Of a DNA stretch of 64,000 nt, positions 9,783 to 18,949 are shown one piece after another (the first letter of the stretch is position 1; each line of letters begins with the position of its first letter). The notes beneath the pieces are model-generated. The model was not told the DNA's origin. It saw nothing but the letters and a program-made list of their open reading frames with translations, and did not search any database. A program made the position numbers and the translations under genes. The DNA is from an uncultured Alphaproteobacteria bacterium (GTDB taxonomy: Bacteria; Pseudomonadota; Alphaproteobacteria; Caulobacterales; Parvularculaceae): contig CADEDN010000001.1 of the NCBI GenBank assembly GCA_902826095.1, positions 404,239 through 468,238 of the forward strand, written 5' to 3'.

Positions 9783-10840
9783 GGTTCTTCCGTCAGCGCG
9801 ACGCCGCCGCTTTGTTCATAGAGCGGGAAAACAAGATCGCGCGCGACGAAGATCCGGATCGGCGCGCCCTGCGGGATGCGAATGGTCGGCGGGATATTGA
9901 TGCTGCTTTGCAGCGCCGTCTCGGCGACGCCATAGGCCTGCGCCGATGAGGTGATGACGACCTGATTATTGCCGCTTTCGCCGGCAAGAATTTCAGCGCC
10001 GGCCCCGATGATCGACAGCAGGATCGCCGAACCAAAGCGCTGCAGGAAGTGACGATCGACCTTTCCGCCAAGTCCCGCGCGGCCAAGCGTGTCTGTCACG
10101 GGCGACGACAATTTAATGGCGACGCCTTCCGGCAGGATGAGCCGTGTCCAGACGACAAAGGCGCGTGATTCGCCGATTGCAAGACCGGACCGGTATTGTC
10201 CGATGAGGCGGCTGCCGCGCGGAATGAGGACTTCGGTTCCGTCAAAACTTCTGACGTCTTCGCTGACGATCGCGCGCGTGAAGCCAGGCAGGTCGGAATT
10301 GACGGCGGTCTCAAGAACGCCGGCGATCAAGGTCCCCTCAATCACCGTCGATGCAAGATCGCCGATATGCGTCGCCGTCGCCGGCGCGTTCTCGCTATTG
10401 CTGACGCGCGCCGCGAACTGGTCGCTGGCGGTCAGCGAGGCGGCGTCCACCGTCGCGGCGTTTTCCGCCGCAAGCTCCGCCGCGCTCGGGCCGTTGTCGA
10501 TGACGAGCGACGGCGCGCGCAGTCGATCGGGCCGAATCGGCGGCTCTTCCTCGATATAGGCGGGAGCCGGCGGCGCGGTGTAGACCGGCGCCGGCGGAGG
10601 CGCTTCGATCGGCGCTGCGGCGACGACAACGGGCTCCGGCGCCGGCTCGACTTGTTTCAGGCGCGCCGTCGACATCTGCATGAAGGCGAGTACGCCAAGA
10701 CCGACCGCGATCGCCGCGCCGATCATCGTCCCGTTGTCGCCGCCGCCGATCGCGACTTTCGGCAGCGCGTAGGCGTTCGCTGCGGCGAGTTCATCCGATG
10801 ACAGCGACACTCGCGGATCTTGACCTTCCTTGCGCATCAT
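9779..10840 (-). CDS. virB10: VirB10-type T4SS core protein
   Basis: 353 residues. It has a short cytoplasmic N-terminus, one membrane segment near residues 40-58 (GTMIGAAIAVGLGVLAFMQ), and a proline-rich periplasmic stretch (about 65-105). The C-terminal TrbI/VirB10 barrel domain contains EGTLIAGVLETAVNSDLPG and LIPRGSRLIGQYRSG. VirB10 spans from inner to outer membrane and senses energy from the ATPases. Two adjacent ATG codons open the gene; the first overlaps the virB9 stop. Confidence 0.93.
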   Translation of the reverse strand: MMRKEGQDPRVSLSSDELAAANAYALPKVAIGGGDNGTMIGAAIAVGLGVLAFMQMSTARLKQVEPAPEPVVVAAAPIEAPPPAPVYTAPPAPAYIEEEPPIRPDRLRAPSLVIDNGPSAAELAAENAATVDAASLTASDQFAARVSNSENAPATATHIGDLASTVIEGTLIAGVLETAVNSDLPGFTRAIVSEDVRSFDGTEVLIPRGSRLIGQYRSGLAIGESRAFVVWTRLILPEGVAIKLSSPVTDTLGRAGLGGKVDRHFLQRFGSAILLSIIGAGAEILAGESGNNQVVITSSAQAYGVAETALQSSINIPPTIRIPQGAPIRIFVARDLVFPLYEQSGGVALTEEP

Positions 10841-11628
10841 CCCGCGAACAGGCCGAAGAGCCCGCCTTTCTTTTTCTTGCCGCCGCGCGGCTGCGGCGCG
10901 TCCGGCCCGCGATCGATTTCGTGAAACCCGTCATTGAAGATCTGGGTCACTTCTTTGCCGTTCCTCAAGATGAATTCCGGCGCGATCTGGTGCACGATGA
11001 TGGCGTCGCCCTTGTAGCTGTAATTGACAATGCTTTCCGCGCCATCGGGGCGACGATAAAAGATCGCGGGCGCTTCAACGCCGCGCGGCCACTCAAAAGT
11101 CGTCGACACGCCGTCATCGAAGACGCGGGAGGGGAGATTTTGCTTGGACCCTGTGTAGGTGTAACGCTCATTGACCGGCGTGCGCGGATCGAGCGGCTCG
11201 CCGCCGCCGAGAAGGACGGGTTCCTCGATCGCCGGCGCGCCGGCGACCGGGGCGACGATTTTCAGAAGATAGGTGATCTCGGACGCCGGCGTCTCCGGCG
11301 CGCGGCGCTTCGCGGTAAGCTCAAACGTGTAGTAGCGGCCGGAGGTCACCACCATCATGTTGGTCGGCTCGCCCTCGTCGACCGGCTTCACGAAGAGAAC
11401 ATTGCCGCGCTTGTTGGGCGTCACTTGCCAGGTCAGCGAATCGCCGAGCGCAACGCTCTCGATCTTGTCCGGCGCCGGGAATTCAACGGCGATCTGATAG
11501 CCGTAATGGCCGACGAGCCTGATGACTTTCTCCGGCGAGTATACGACCTCGCGAATGCGCGGATCGGCGTGAGCGGGCGAAAGGCCGGCGAAGAGCAGGG
11601 CGACGGCGAAGAGCATCAGTCTTTTCAT
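10837..11628 (-). CDS. virB9: VirB9-type T4SS outer-membrane core protein
   Basis: 263 residues with a signal peptide (MKRLMLFAVALLFAGLSPAHA). The body is a TrbG/VirB9/CagX domain, with the N-terminal half around PEKVIRLVGHYGYQIAVEF and the C-terminal part around TTFEWPRGVEAPAIFYRRPD. VirB9 forms the outer-membrane ring with VirB10 and normally VirB7. No virB7 lipoprotein gene is visible in this operon. The C-terminus carries a basic, glycine-rich tail (PRGGKKKKGGLFGLFAG). ATGA overlaps occur on both sides. Confidence 0.93.
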   Translation of the reverse strand: MKRLMLFAVALLFAGLSPAHADPRIREVVYSPEKVIRLVGHYGYQIAVEFPAPDKIESVALGDSLTWQVTPNKRGNVLFVKPVDEGEPTNMMVVTSGRYYTFELTAKRRAPETPASEITYLLKIVAPVAGAPAIEEPVLLGGGEPLDPRTPVNERYTYTGSKQNLPSRVFDDGVSTTFEWPRGVEAPAIFYRRPDGAESIVNYSYKGDAIIVHQIAPEFILRNGKEVTQIFNDGFHEIDRGPDAPQPRGGKKKKGGLFGLFAG

Positions 11629-12854
11629 GGCAAGCCTCTTGCGGCGCGCGCGCGCGTCGACCCGAAGCCGCGATAGGCGCGCGAGGCGCGGCGAATGTCG
11701 GCGACGTCGGCGCCGCTTTCGGAGTCAAACGCGGCGTGAGCGGAGATCGGCGAAACCGCCGCCGCGCGCGACGGCTGGGCGCCGGCGCCGGTATCGTTCC
11801 TCGAGACTGAAGCGACCATGTCGATGATGCGCGAGTCGCCGGCGGCCTGCGCATGATCGCGCGCCTGTCCGGTGATTTCGGCGGCGGCGGATTTGTCCGC
11901 GTGGAACCTGTCAGGCAAGCGCCACGCCGCGACAAGCTGGGCTGTCGAAGTCAAGACCTGCCTGATCAGCATCGCAAATATGATCGACGCGACTGTCAGC
12001 GCGAAGACGGCGCCGACGCTGTTGTCGCCAAGCATCTGGTTGCGCGCGATCTCATCTGTCATCGGCGTGATGATGGTGAGGGCGCCGGCCGTCGCGAGCA
12101 ACGCAAAGACCAGCACGAATGAGCCGCCGACGATTGACCGGAGCCAGCCTTCGAGCAAACCGCGCGTGCCCTGAAAAAGGCCGAAGAGGATGAAGACCGG
12201 GCCGAGCGCCAGCAGGAATCCGAGCGTGATCTTGGTGATGACGATAACGCCGGCGGAGCTGACGCCGATCAAGATTGCGCTGATCCAGAGCATGGTCGGC
12301 GCGCTGATCCCGGCGGGCGTCGCTTGCGGCGGCGTCAATGGTTGTTGCGGGGGCGGCGTCGCGGCCCTGGCGGCGTCTTCCGTAAAAGAGTCGACCGTCT
12401 GCGCGCCGAGCGGCGTCCGCCGGCTCCAATTGGCGGCGAGGTCGGTCATGTCGCCGACGACGATGTTCAAACTCTCAGCGACATTGGCGCTCGTCGCCGC
12501 GCGCCCGGTCGTCGCAACGCTCATCATGCGCGCGACTTCTTCCGCGCCGCCGGTGATCGTGTTGACGAAAACGGTCTGATAGGCGGGCCAGTTCGATGAA
12601 AGCGCGATGACGAAGCCCATCGCGACAAAACGCCGAACGAGATCGGGGACGGTCGCGCCCCCGCCCATAATGAGACGATAGCCGTAAATCGCGACATAGA
12701 TGGTGAGCCCGCCTGCGAGCGCCGATGTGAGCCAGCCGCCCTGACCGAAGAGCCCCCGATAGGCGCGCGTCACATAGGCGGCGACATGGCAGTCGACCGC
12801 GGCCATGAGCGATGCGATGTCGTTGTAGCCGTCGGCGGCGCAAGTTTCGATCAT
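11625..12854 (-). CDS. virB6: VirB6/TrbL-type T4SS inner-membrane protein
   Basis: 409 residues from the ATG at 12854, which overlaps the virB4 stop as ATGA; an upstream in-frame start would run into virB4. It has a short periplasmic N-terminus with CHVAAYVTRAYRGLFGQGG and then about six membrane helices, including one around TKITLGFLLALGPVFILFGLF. This is the TrbL/VirB6 pattern, a polytopic channel component. The last 100 residues are hydrophilic and low-complexity. Where virB7 and virB8 normally follow, the next gene is directly virB9. Confidence 0.9.
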   Translation of the reverse strand: MIETCAADGYNDIASLMAAVDCHVAAYVTRAYRGLFGQGGWLTSALAGGLTIYVAIYGYRLIMGGGATVPDLVRRFVAMGFVIALSSNWPAYQTVFVNTITGGAEEVARMMSVATTGRAATSANVAESLNIVVGDMTDLAANWSRRTPLGAQTVDSFTEDAARAATPPPQQPLTPPQATPAGISAPTMLWISAILIGVSSAGVIVITKITLGFLLALGPVFILFGLFQGTRGLLEGWLRSIVGGSFVLVFALLATAGALTIITPMTDEIARNQMLGDNSVGAVFALTVASIIFAMLIRQVLTSTAQLVAAWRLPDRFHADKSAAAEITGQARDHAQAAGDSRIIDMVASVSRNDTGAGAQPSRAAAVSPISAHAAFDSESGADVADIRRASRAYRGFGSTRARAARGLP

Positions 12855-15298
12855 GCGGCGCCTCCGCGGGCCGCTTTGCGGGTCGCCGTCAGCATTGACT
12901 GCGGCGCGCTTGTGTTCGCCGCGACGATCGGTTCGGCGCCGAGCAGCAATGGCAGCCAATGTGAGGGATGATCGCCGACGCGCGCGCGCAGCGCATCGAG
13001 CGCCCGAACCGAGCGTTCGCGGCCGGAGAGGATGCGCAGCGCCTCCGGCTCGCCGGAAAGATCCAATCGCGCGACGACGCTGTCGGTTCCCGCCTTGATC
13101 AGGAAACAGCGGGAAGCCTCCGGCAGCGTCCGGACAATGTCGAGTTCGTGCGCGGTCAGGCCGAAGCCGGCGCTATAGTCCTCTTCCTGCGCGCGCGGGT
13201 TCGGCATGAAAATCTGCGCCGCCGTCTGCTCGCGGATGGCGCTGGCGATGCGGCTGTCGAGCGCGTCGCGCGCCGACTGCGTGCAGAAGCCGACGACGCC
13301 GTTGCGTTTTCGGATCGTCTTCAGCCAGTCCTTGAGGCGCGCCGCGAATACGTCATCGTCGAGCGCCTTCCAGCCCTCGTCGATGACGATCAGGGTCGGC
13401 GATCCGTCAAGGCGCTCTTCGATGCGGCGGAACAGATACATCATCGTCGGCGTGCGAATGGCCGGCGCGTCGAGCAGCTCGGTCATGTCGAAGCCGAGAA
13501 TGCGCGAATCGATTGAGAGGCGGTCCTCGGGATTATCAAACACCCAGGCGAGTTCGCCCTTGCCGCACCAGCGGCTGATGCGCGCCGCAAGATCATCCGC
13601 TTGCGGGCGCCTGAATCCGCCGAGCAGTTCCTGGAAATAGCGCAGACGGCGCAATTCCGGCGGCTGATCGAAATTCGCGTCAACCGCCTCGCTGATGACG
13701 GCGAGCTCCTCCGGGCCGAGGATCGAACCGGCGCTTGTCGCCAATTGGCCGATCAGCGCGCGCAAGAATGCGCGGGTCCCGCCATTGTCCTTGAGGCGAA
13801 GCGGGTTAAATCCCGTCGCCTGTCCGTGGCGCAGCGCCTCATAGACGCCGCCGATCGATCGCAGGAATATTTCGGCGCCGCGATCCTTGTCGAAGAAGAT
13901 GGTGCGGGGCGACAATTTCTGCGCCTGCGCCGTCAGGAAATTGAGGACGACGGTCTTGCCGGATCCGGACGGGCCGATGACGAGAAAATTGCCGAGATCG
14001 CCCTGGTGGAAGTTGAAAAAGTAAGGCGTCGCCGAGGTCGTTTCAAAAACGGTGATCGCCTGGCCCCAATGATTGCCATCAGCTGAGCCGATCGGAAATC
14101 CGTGAAGCGAACAGAGCCCCGCGCAATTGCCGGATGAGATCAGCGCCCGCCGCGCGATATAGTCGAAATTTCCCGGAAACTGCGCCCAGAAAGACGGCTC
14201 AAGGTTCAGCTGCTCGCGGACAGCGACCGCGCCGATATCGGCGATCGCCGCCTGCGCCGCTGACGCATTGTTGTCGAGTTCTTCAAGCGTGTCGCCTCGC
14301 ACCATGACCGAGAGATGATGCTCCCCGAACGCCGCAGAGCCGCTCGCCGCGTCATCCTTCGCCGCCATCAGCCCGCGCCGCAATGTCACCGTATCGTCGT
14401 CGGCGGCTTTCAGTCTGCGCAAGGAGAGATCAATCCGCTCCTGCGCGATCTGGCGATCGACAAAGGAAAAGCTCTCCGTAATGACCATTTCCGTCGGCAG
14501 GCGAAGGAGGCCGTCCAGCATGCCCGGCGTCGTCGAGGAGGGATATTCCTTCATCGCGAGCATCGCCGCAAACGAAGGCGCGCCGGCGCCGCGTTGTTCG
14601 ATCGCTTCAATCCCGAACGATATGCGCTTGTAGGGAAGGTAATGCGCGGCGGCGGCTTCCGGATCGAGCGTCGGGCGGAGGTCGCCGTTCAGAATGAGGG
14701 ATAGAAACTCAAGCGGCTCCGAACAGACGCCCCCGTCGCCGTCATAGCGGGCGAGCGTGCGCGGGCCATAGGCGCGCAGCGACGCGACAAGCGCGTCGCG
14801 CACGCTGTCGAGGGTTCTGATTTCGCGTTCGCGCGCGTGCGTGCGCATCGAGCGGTTCGACCGCTTGGCGCTGTCGGACAGGCGGTCGAGAACGCCGACC
14901 TTGCCGGTCGATGGTTTGTAGACGATCGTCAAGAAGAGGTCATTGACGAAGAGCTTTTTCGAATTGATGCGGTCTTTCCAGCGCTGATCGAGCCAGGAGG
15001 AGAACGAATCCCTGAATGAGGCGTTGAGCGCGGCGGATGCGCGGCGGCGAACGACATGGTGGTAAAGGGCGATGCGCGAATTGTTGACGCTCTTCAGCAT
15101 CGTGTCGCGCACGATGAGGCGATAGTTCAACTCGTCCGTGTCCGCGGTCTCGAATGGGAGGCCGTCAAGCAGCACCGTCTGCATCAACATGCCGTCTTTC
15201 AGGACGAGCGTTCGATCATCCGCATGCCCGACATGGGGCAGGTGATCGCCGACGCGGCGTTCCTTGATGAACAGCGATTTGAAGCCTTTATTCGCCAC
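12851..15298 (-). CDS. virB4: VirB4-type T4SS ATPase
   Basis: 815 residues, the large inner-membrane-associated ATPase of T4SS. The N-terminal CagE/TrbE domain opens HLPHVGHADDRTLVLKDG (about 20-37). Walker A is GPSGSGKT near residues 437-444, and the Walker B region is PTLIVIDEGWKALDDD. The C-terminal part carries IREQTAAQIFMPNPRAQEED, typical of the family. Length matches (about 790-820). It starts 15 bases after virB3 and overlaps virB6. No key residue is missing. Confidence 0.95.
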   Translation of the reverse strand: MANKGFKSLFIKERRVGDHLPHVGHADDRTLVLKDGMLMQTVLLDGLPFETADTDELNYRLIVRDTMLKSVNNSRIALYHHVVRRRASAALNASFRDSFSSWLDQRWKDRINSKKLFVNDLFLTIVYKPSTGKVGVLDRLSDSAKRSNRSMRTHAREREIRTLDSVRDALVASLRAYGPRTLARYDGDGGVCSEPLEFLSLILNGDLRPTLDPEAAAAHYLPYKRISFGIEAIEQRGAGAPSFAAMLAMKEYPSSTTPGMLDGLLRLPTEMVITESFSFVDRQIAQERIDLSLRRLKAADDDTVTLRRGLMAAKDDAASGSAAFGEHHLSVMVRGDTLEELDNNASAAQAAIADIGAVAVREQLNLEPSFWAQFPGNFDYIARRALISSGNCAGLCSLHGFPIGSADGNHWGQAITVFETTSATPYFFNFHQGDLGNFLVIGPSGSGKTVVLNFLTAQAQKLSPRTIFFDKDRGAEIFLRSIGGVYEALRHGQATGFNPLRLKDNGGTRAFLRALIGQLATSAGSILGPEELAVISEAVDANFDQPPELRRLRYFQELLGGFRRPQADDLAARISRWCGKGELAWVFDNPEDRLSIDSRILGFDMTELLDAPAIRTPTMMYLFRRIEERLDGSPTLIVIDEGWKALDDDVFAARLKDWLKTIRKRNGVVGFCTQSARDALDSRIASAIREQTAAQIFMPNPRAQEEDYSAGFGLTAHELDIVRTLPEASRCFLIKAGTDSVVARLDLSGEPEALRILSGRERSVRALDALRARVGDHPSHWLPLLLGAEPIVAANTSAPQSMLTATRKAARGGAA

Positions 15299-15313
15299 CA
15301 GCGCTCCTTTTCT

Positions 15314-15598
15314 TCAGGGAGCGTAGCTGTTGCAGCGCCAGAAGCCGTAATTCGCGACGCGCGGGCATTTGCTGACCCGCTTGATCCAGAGGTCAAAAAT
15401 GCGCGGCTCGCGCAGCGACGCCAGATAGCCGATCGCGTGGAGGGCGACGGGCGCCAGCAATGACGCGAACGAGCGTGTCACAAGAAAGATTTCCGTCGAC
15501 ACGACGAGATTGATGACGAAATAACTGTAAGAGACGCCTGCAAAGGTTTGCGGCTGGGTCAATGCGCGAAAGACGGGCGTCCTCTGTAGGGCCTGCAT
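15314..15598 (-). CDS. virB3: VirB3-type T4SS inner-membrane protein
   Basis: 94 residues from the ATG at 15598, eight bases after the virB2 stop. A longer reading from 15661 would overlap virB2. It shows the VirB3 pattern: an N-terminal TPVFRALTQPQTFAGV followed by two hydrophobic segments (FVINLVVSTEIFLVT and LLAPVALHAIGYLA), then a short basic tail. VirB3 anchors the translocation/pilus complex and works with VirB4. Confidence 0.88.
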   Translation of the reverse strand: MQALQRTPVFRALTQPQTFAGVSYSYFVINLVVSTEIFLVTRSFASLLAPVALHAIGYLASLREPRIFDLWIKRVSKCPRVANYGFWRCNSYAP

Positions 15599-15605
15599 CG
15601 CGGCG

Positions 15606-15929
15606 TCACCTCGCCGCGCCGGCCGCCGACTGTATGCCGGATACGATTGACGCCGCGCCAAAGAGTATGAAGCATCCGACGATGACGGTGATGCCGTAGC
15701 GCCAGTTCATCCGCCCTGTGAGCATCATGAAGCCGACAAAGGCGACCGCGATGACCGCGACAGCCGTCGCGACATTGCCGAGCATCGTCCCTTGCAGCCA
15801 CTCGACCGCCGCGAGGATTGGGCCCGAACCCTGCGGGTCGGTCGTTTGCGCCCATGCGCTTGAGGATATTCCGGATATGAAAGAGCCGAGGATCGCGGCC
15901 GCTCTCCAATTGCAAAACGCTACTGTCAC
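15606..15929 (-). CDS. virB2: VirB2-type pilin
   Basis: 107 residues from a GTG at 15929, chosen because GCGGAG lies about 6 bases upstream; another GTG at 15956 would add nine residues. The long signal peptide ends SSSAWAQ, with cleavage after AWA, giving a mature pilin of about 80 residues with two hydrophobic helices joined by the short loop TGRMNWRYG. This is the TrbC/VirB2 fold, the major T4SS pilin. It is the first gene of the seven-gene operon, whose promoter should lie in the region upstream. Confidence 0.88.
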   Translation of the reverse strand: MTVAFCNWRAAAILGSFISGISSSAWAQTTDPQGSGPILAAVEWLQGTMLGNVATAVAVIAVAFVGFMMLTGRMNWRYGITVIVGCFILFGAASIVSGIQSAAGAAR

Positions 15930-16233
15930 AACCGCTCCGCAAGTTTCGCCCGCCACCGATGCGAGGCCTCGTCCGACTTATCATCAACATGGAAAACGAA
16001 ACCTTAACGGCCCGCGCGCCTGCGGCAGGCAGCGCATTACCTTTTACAAAGATTAACGCCTCAAAGCCGGATAGGCTGTTCGCCAGTTTGGAAAAACGCG
16101 TCAAGCGCCGGTCGAATCTGCTGTAGACGGGCTGACTTACTTCAATGCGTCTTTCGCGCGCCGACCGGCGGAGGGGCGCCGGAATCAATGCGCGTCAGGA
16201 TCGGATTGATGTCGGGGCGATTGAAGTCGGCTG
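15930..16233. other. Non-coding stretch with the presumed T4SS promoter
   Basis: About 300 bases between virB2 (leftward) and the ilvE remnant. No credible gene is seen on either strand. The AT-richer patch near 16000-16060 could hold the leftward operon promoter. I could not identify boxes reliably. Confidence 0.35.
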
Positions 16234-16460
16234 ACATCGTGCGCAAGGGAAAAAATTTATCCGCCGCCGACAGCAACGCCTATCCTTTATGGCATGACGC
16301 GCGATACGATCACCACGCTCGCGAAAGAGGAAGGCGTGGAGTTTGTCGATCAAGCGATGCCGCGTGAGGCGCAATATTTCATTTCGCCGATGAGATCTTC
16401 CTGACCGGCGCCGCCGCCGAAATCGAGTTGGCGCGCTCTGTTGAACGCCGGCCGGCCCGC
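16234..16460 (+). pseudogene. ilvE: Remnant of branched-chain amino acid aminotransferase (ilvE), frameshifted
   Basis: Translated in shifting frames, this stretch reads as the central-to-late part of IlvE. One frame gives DIVRKGKNLS. The next gives PPPTATPILYGMTRDTITTL then AKEEGVEFVDQAMPREAQYF, and ends at a stop (16393-16395). A third frame gives ADEIFLTGAAAEIELARSVE. These align with the IlvE segments TPP..LPGITRD..I.LA, RE.LY and ADEVF.TGTAAE..PVRSVDG. The N-terminal 170 residues and the C-terminus are absent, so the gene is dead. It lies just upstream of leuC, where a branched-chain biosynthetic gene would make sense. Confidence 0.8.
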
Positions 16461-16480
16461 GTGAACGGATGCGGGCCGGC
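16451..16480. other. Perfect inverted repeat, 10-bp arms and 10-base loop
   Basis: GCCGGCCCGC at 16451-16460 is mirrored by GCGGGCCGGC at 16471-16480. It sits exactly where similarity to ilvE ends and about 100 bases before leuC. No T-run follows, so it is a weak terminator candidate. It could be an attenuation hairpin or a scar of the deletion. Confidence 0.5.
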
Positions 16481-16584
16481 GACGGCGATGCGGCAACAGC
16501 GATTCTTCGGTCTCTTTGACGGAACGACGAAGGACCGGCGGGGATGGCTCCACAAGGTTCGGGCGAAACCTGTAAAGGCGAATC

Positions 16585-18006
16585 GTGAAGCCGCAATCCT
16601 TGTTTGAAAAATTATGGGCGCGGCATGTCGTCGTCGGTGAGACGGCGGACGCGCCGGCGATCATCTACGTTGATCTGCACCTCATCCACGAAGTAACGTC
16701 GCCGCAAGCGTTTGCGGCGCTTGAGGAGCGCGGTCTAAAGGTGCGCCGTCCGGATAGGACGCTGGCGACGCTTGATCATTCGACGCCGACTTTGCCGGCG
16801 GGGAGGGATGGGCAGCTTCCTTACGCAACGAAGGAAGCTGAAGCGCAGGTCGTCGCGCTCATCCGGAATTGCGAGAAATACTCGATCCGCCTTCTCGGTC
16901 TTGGTGATCCGCAGCGCGGCATTGTGCATGTGATCGGGCCGGAACTCGGCGTCACGCAGCCCGGAAAGACAATCGTTTGCGGCGACAGTCATACGTCGAC
17001 GCATGGCGCTTTCGGCGCACTCGCCTTCGGCATCGGCACGACGGAAGTCGGGCATGTGCTCGCGACGCAATGCGTTTTGCAGCGAAAACCGAAATCAATG
17101 CGCGTCATTATCAACGGGCCGACGCCCGCCGGCGTCAGCGCCAAGGACATTGCGCTCGCCATGATCGCCGCGATCGGCGCTGACGGCGGTCAAGGCTATG
17201 CGATCGAATTTGCCGGCAGTGCGATCAGCGCGTTGTCGATGGAAGGGCGAATGACCCTTTGCAACATGTCGATCGAAGCGGGCGCGCGCTTCGGGATGAT
17301 AGCGCCGGACCAAAAAACCTTTGAATGGCTTAGGGGCCGCGACCTCGCGCCGGCTGGCGACGACTGGGACAAGGCCGTTGATGACTGGCGCACGCTTGCA
17401 ACCGATGCGGACGCCTCGTTTGACCGCGAAGTCAGAATTGACGCGACGAAACTTGCGCCGATGATCACCTTCGGCGTTTCTCCTGACGCGGCGGCGCCGG
17501 TCGACGCGCTCGCGCCGGCGCCCGAGAGCGATCATCAAAAACACGCGGCCGATTACATGAAATTCAACGCCGGCCGTCCGTTTTCGGATGCGAAGGTCCA
17601 CCGCGTGTTTATCGGCAGCTGCGCCAATTCGCGCCTTGAAGACCTTCGCGCCGCCGCCGACGTGATGCGCGGGCGAAAAGTGATGGACGGCGTCGTCGCG
17701 CTGATTGTTCCCGGTTCCGAGCAGGTGAAGCGCCAAGCTGAAGCGGAAAATCTCCACCGCGTCTTTCTCGACGCCGGGGCCGAGTGGCGCGAACCCGGCT
17801 GTTCGATGTGCATCGCCATGAACGGCGATCAGGGACAGCCGGGAGACCTTGTTGTCTCCACGTCCAACCGCAATTTCATCGGCAGGCAAGGCAAAGGCGT
17901 CAGAACCGTGCTCGCAAGCCCAGCGACCGCCGCCGCCTCGGCGATCGAGGGCAGGATCGCCGATCCAAGACCTTACCTCGCAAAGGACCGCACCGATGTC
18001 GATTAA
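16585..18006 (+). CDS. leuC: 3-isopropylmalate dehydratase large subunit
   Basis: 473 residues. With LeuD it isomerises 2- to 3-isopropylmalate in leucine biosynthesis. The [4Fe-4S] cysteines are present: Cys346 (FIGSCANSR), Cys406 and Cys409 ([10 protein letters not shown]). The substrate region [20 protein letters not shown] (133-152) is intact. It starts at a GTG at 16585 with AAGGCG upstream. The segment DHSTPT at residues 64-69 differs from the DHNVPT that I recall as usual in alphaproteobacterial LeuC, a possible hint of transfer. It overlaps leuD by 11 bases. It looks functional although both flanking pathway genes are broken. Confidence 0.95.
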   Translation: MKPQSLFEKLWARHVVVGETADAPAIIYVDLHLIHEVTSPQAFAALEERGLKVRRPDRTLATLDHSTPTLPAGRDGQLPYATKEAEAQVVALIRNCEKYSIRLLGLGDPQRGIVHVIGPELGVTQPGKTIVCGDSHTSTHGAFGALAFGIGTTEVGHVLATQCVLQRKPKSMRVIINGPTPAGVSAKDIALAMIAAIGADGGQGYAIEFAGSAISALSMEGRMTLCNMSIEAGARFGMIAPDQKTFEWLRGRDLAPAGDDWDKAVDDWRTLATDADASFDREVRIDATKLAPMITFGVSPDAAAPVDALAPAPESDHQKHAADYMKFNAGRPFSDAKVHRVFIGSCANSRLEDLRAAADVMRGRKVMDGVVALIVPGSEQVKRQAEAENLHRVFLDAGAEWREPGCSMCIAMNGDQGQPGDLVVSTSNRNFIGRQGKGVRTVLASPATAAASAIEGRIADPRPYLAKDRTDVD

Positions 18007-18577
18007 GCGCTTCGATAGAATAACATCGCGCACGATCATTCTCGCACAGGAGAACATCGACACCGACCAGATCATCCCGGCCCGGTTCTTGACGACGACC
18101 TCGCGCGGCGGGCTCGGCCGCTCGGCGTTTTATGATTGGCGCTTCGACGAAAACGGACGACCCAGAAATTCGTCGGTCTTTAACGGGGTTAATCCGGCGA
18201 CACACCAGATTCTCGTCACCGGCTCGAATTTCGGCTGCGGATCGAGCCGCGAACATGCGCCCTGGGCGCTTCTTGAATTTGGAATTCGCGTCGTCGTCTC
18301 GTCCGATATCGCAGAAATCTTCAAGAGCAACGCGCTGAAGAACGGGTTGCTTCCCGTCACGGTCGACGAGGAGACGCATCGACGACTGCTTGCAGCGCCC
18401 GGCGCGGAAATGACGATCGATCTTGAGACGGAGACGCTGACGATCGCCGGCGAAGGCTGTTCGAAATTCAGGGTCGAGCCCTTCGCGCGGCGATGCCTCC
18501 TCGACGGCGTCGATCCCCTGGAGCGCATCCTCGATCAATTGCCGGCGATCGACGCGTATGAAGAGGCGCGCGCATGA
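17996..18577 (+). CDS. leuD: 3-isopropylmalate dehydratase small subunit
   Basis: 193 residues, partner of LeuC. It has the LeuD pattern: [13 protein letters not shown] near residues 20-32 and [20 protein letters not shown] near 76-95, followed by [19 protein letters not shown]. Length is normal (about 190-200). The ATG at 17996 lies inside the end of leuC, implying coupled translation. Its own stop overlaps the start of the leuB remnant as ATGA, so the ancestral order was leuC-leuD-leuB. Confidence 0.95.
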   Translation: MSIKRFDRITSRTIILAQENIDTDQIIPARFLTTTSRGGLGRSAFYDWRFDENGRPRNSSVFNGVNPATHQILVTGSNFGCGSSREHAPWALLEFGIRVVVSSDIAEIFKSNALKNGLLPVTVDEETHRRLLAAPGAEMTIDLETETLTIAGEGCSKFRVEPFARRCLLDGVDPLERILDQLPAIDAYEEARA

Positions 18578-18887
18578 CTCATAAGATCGCCTACTTGCCC
18601 GGCAACGGCGTCGCGCCCGATGGCGCCGCTTGCGCGCGGCGCGTGATGTTGCGAGGATGCGACATCTTCGGCGTCGGCCCGAATTCGTGGATCACGATTT
18701 CGGCGGCGTCGCGATCGATCATCACGGCGATCCCTTGCCGCCCGCGACGCTGACGGCCTGCCTTGAAGCCGACGCCGTTTTCCTTGGCGCCGTCGGCGGC
18801 CCGTGATGGAAGAAATCAGGACCGCGGCCGGAGACGGGGTTGCTCGCGTTTCTTGAATATCTTGGCGTCCACCCCAAGCGCCGATAG
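18574..18887 (+). pseudogene. leuB: Truncated, frameshifted 3-isopropylmalate dehydrogenase (leuB) remnant
   Basis: From the ATG overlapping the leuD stop, the frame reads [20 protein letters not shown], a clear LeuB N-terminus (normally ..I.LLPGDGIGPEV). It ends at a stop at 18751-18753. In the next frame, from about 18680, the similarity continues: [20 protein letters not shown], then [15 protein letters not shown], a stop at 18804-18806, and RPETGLLAFLEYLGVHPK, with a final stop at 18885-18887. Only about 100 of the family's 350-odd residues remain, with one frameshift and one nonsense codon. GDG is also changed to GNG. The gene cannot make active enzyme. Confidence 0.88.
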
Positions 18888-18949
18888 CGCTCCTTTGGCG
18901 TTCAGCGTAGTAAGGGCTAGATTTCCTGATTGAGCGGCGGGAGGTGTGG

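Noticed and set aside
15599..15661. Longer virB3 start
   Set aside because: It would overlap the end of virB2 and adds an arginine-rich, unconserved extension.
16585..18577. leuC and leuD as pseudogenes like their neighbours
   Set aside because: Both are full length, the LeuC cluster cysteines and the LeuD motifs are intact, and overlaps are normal.
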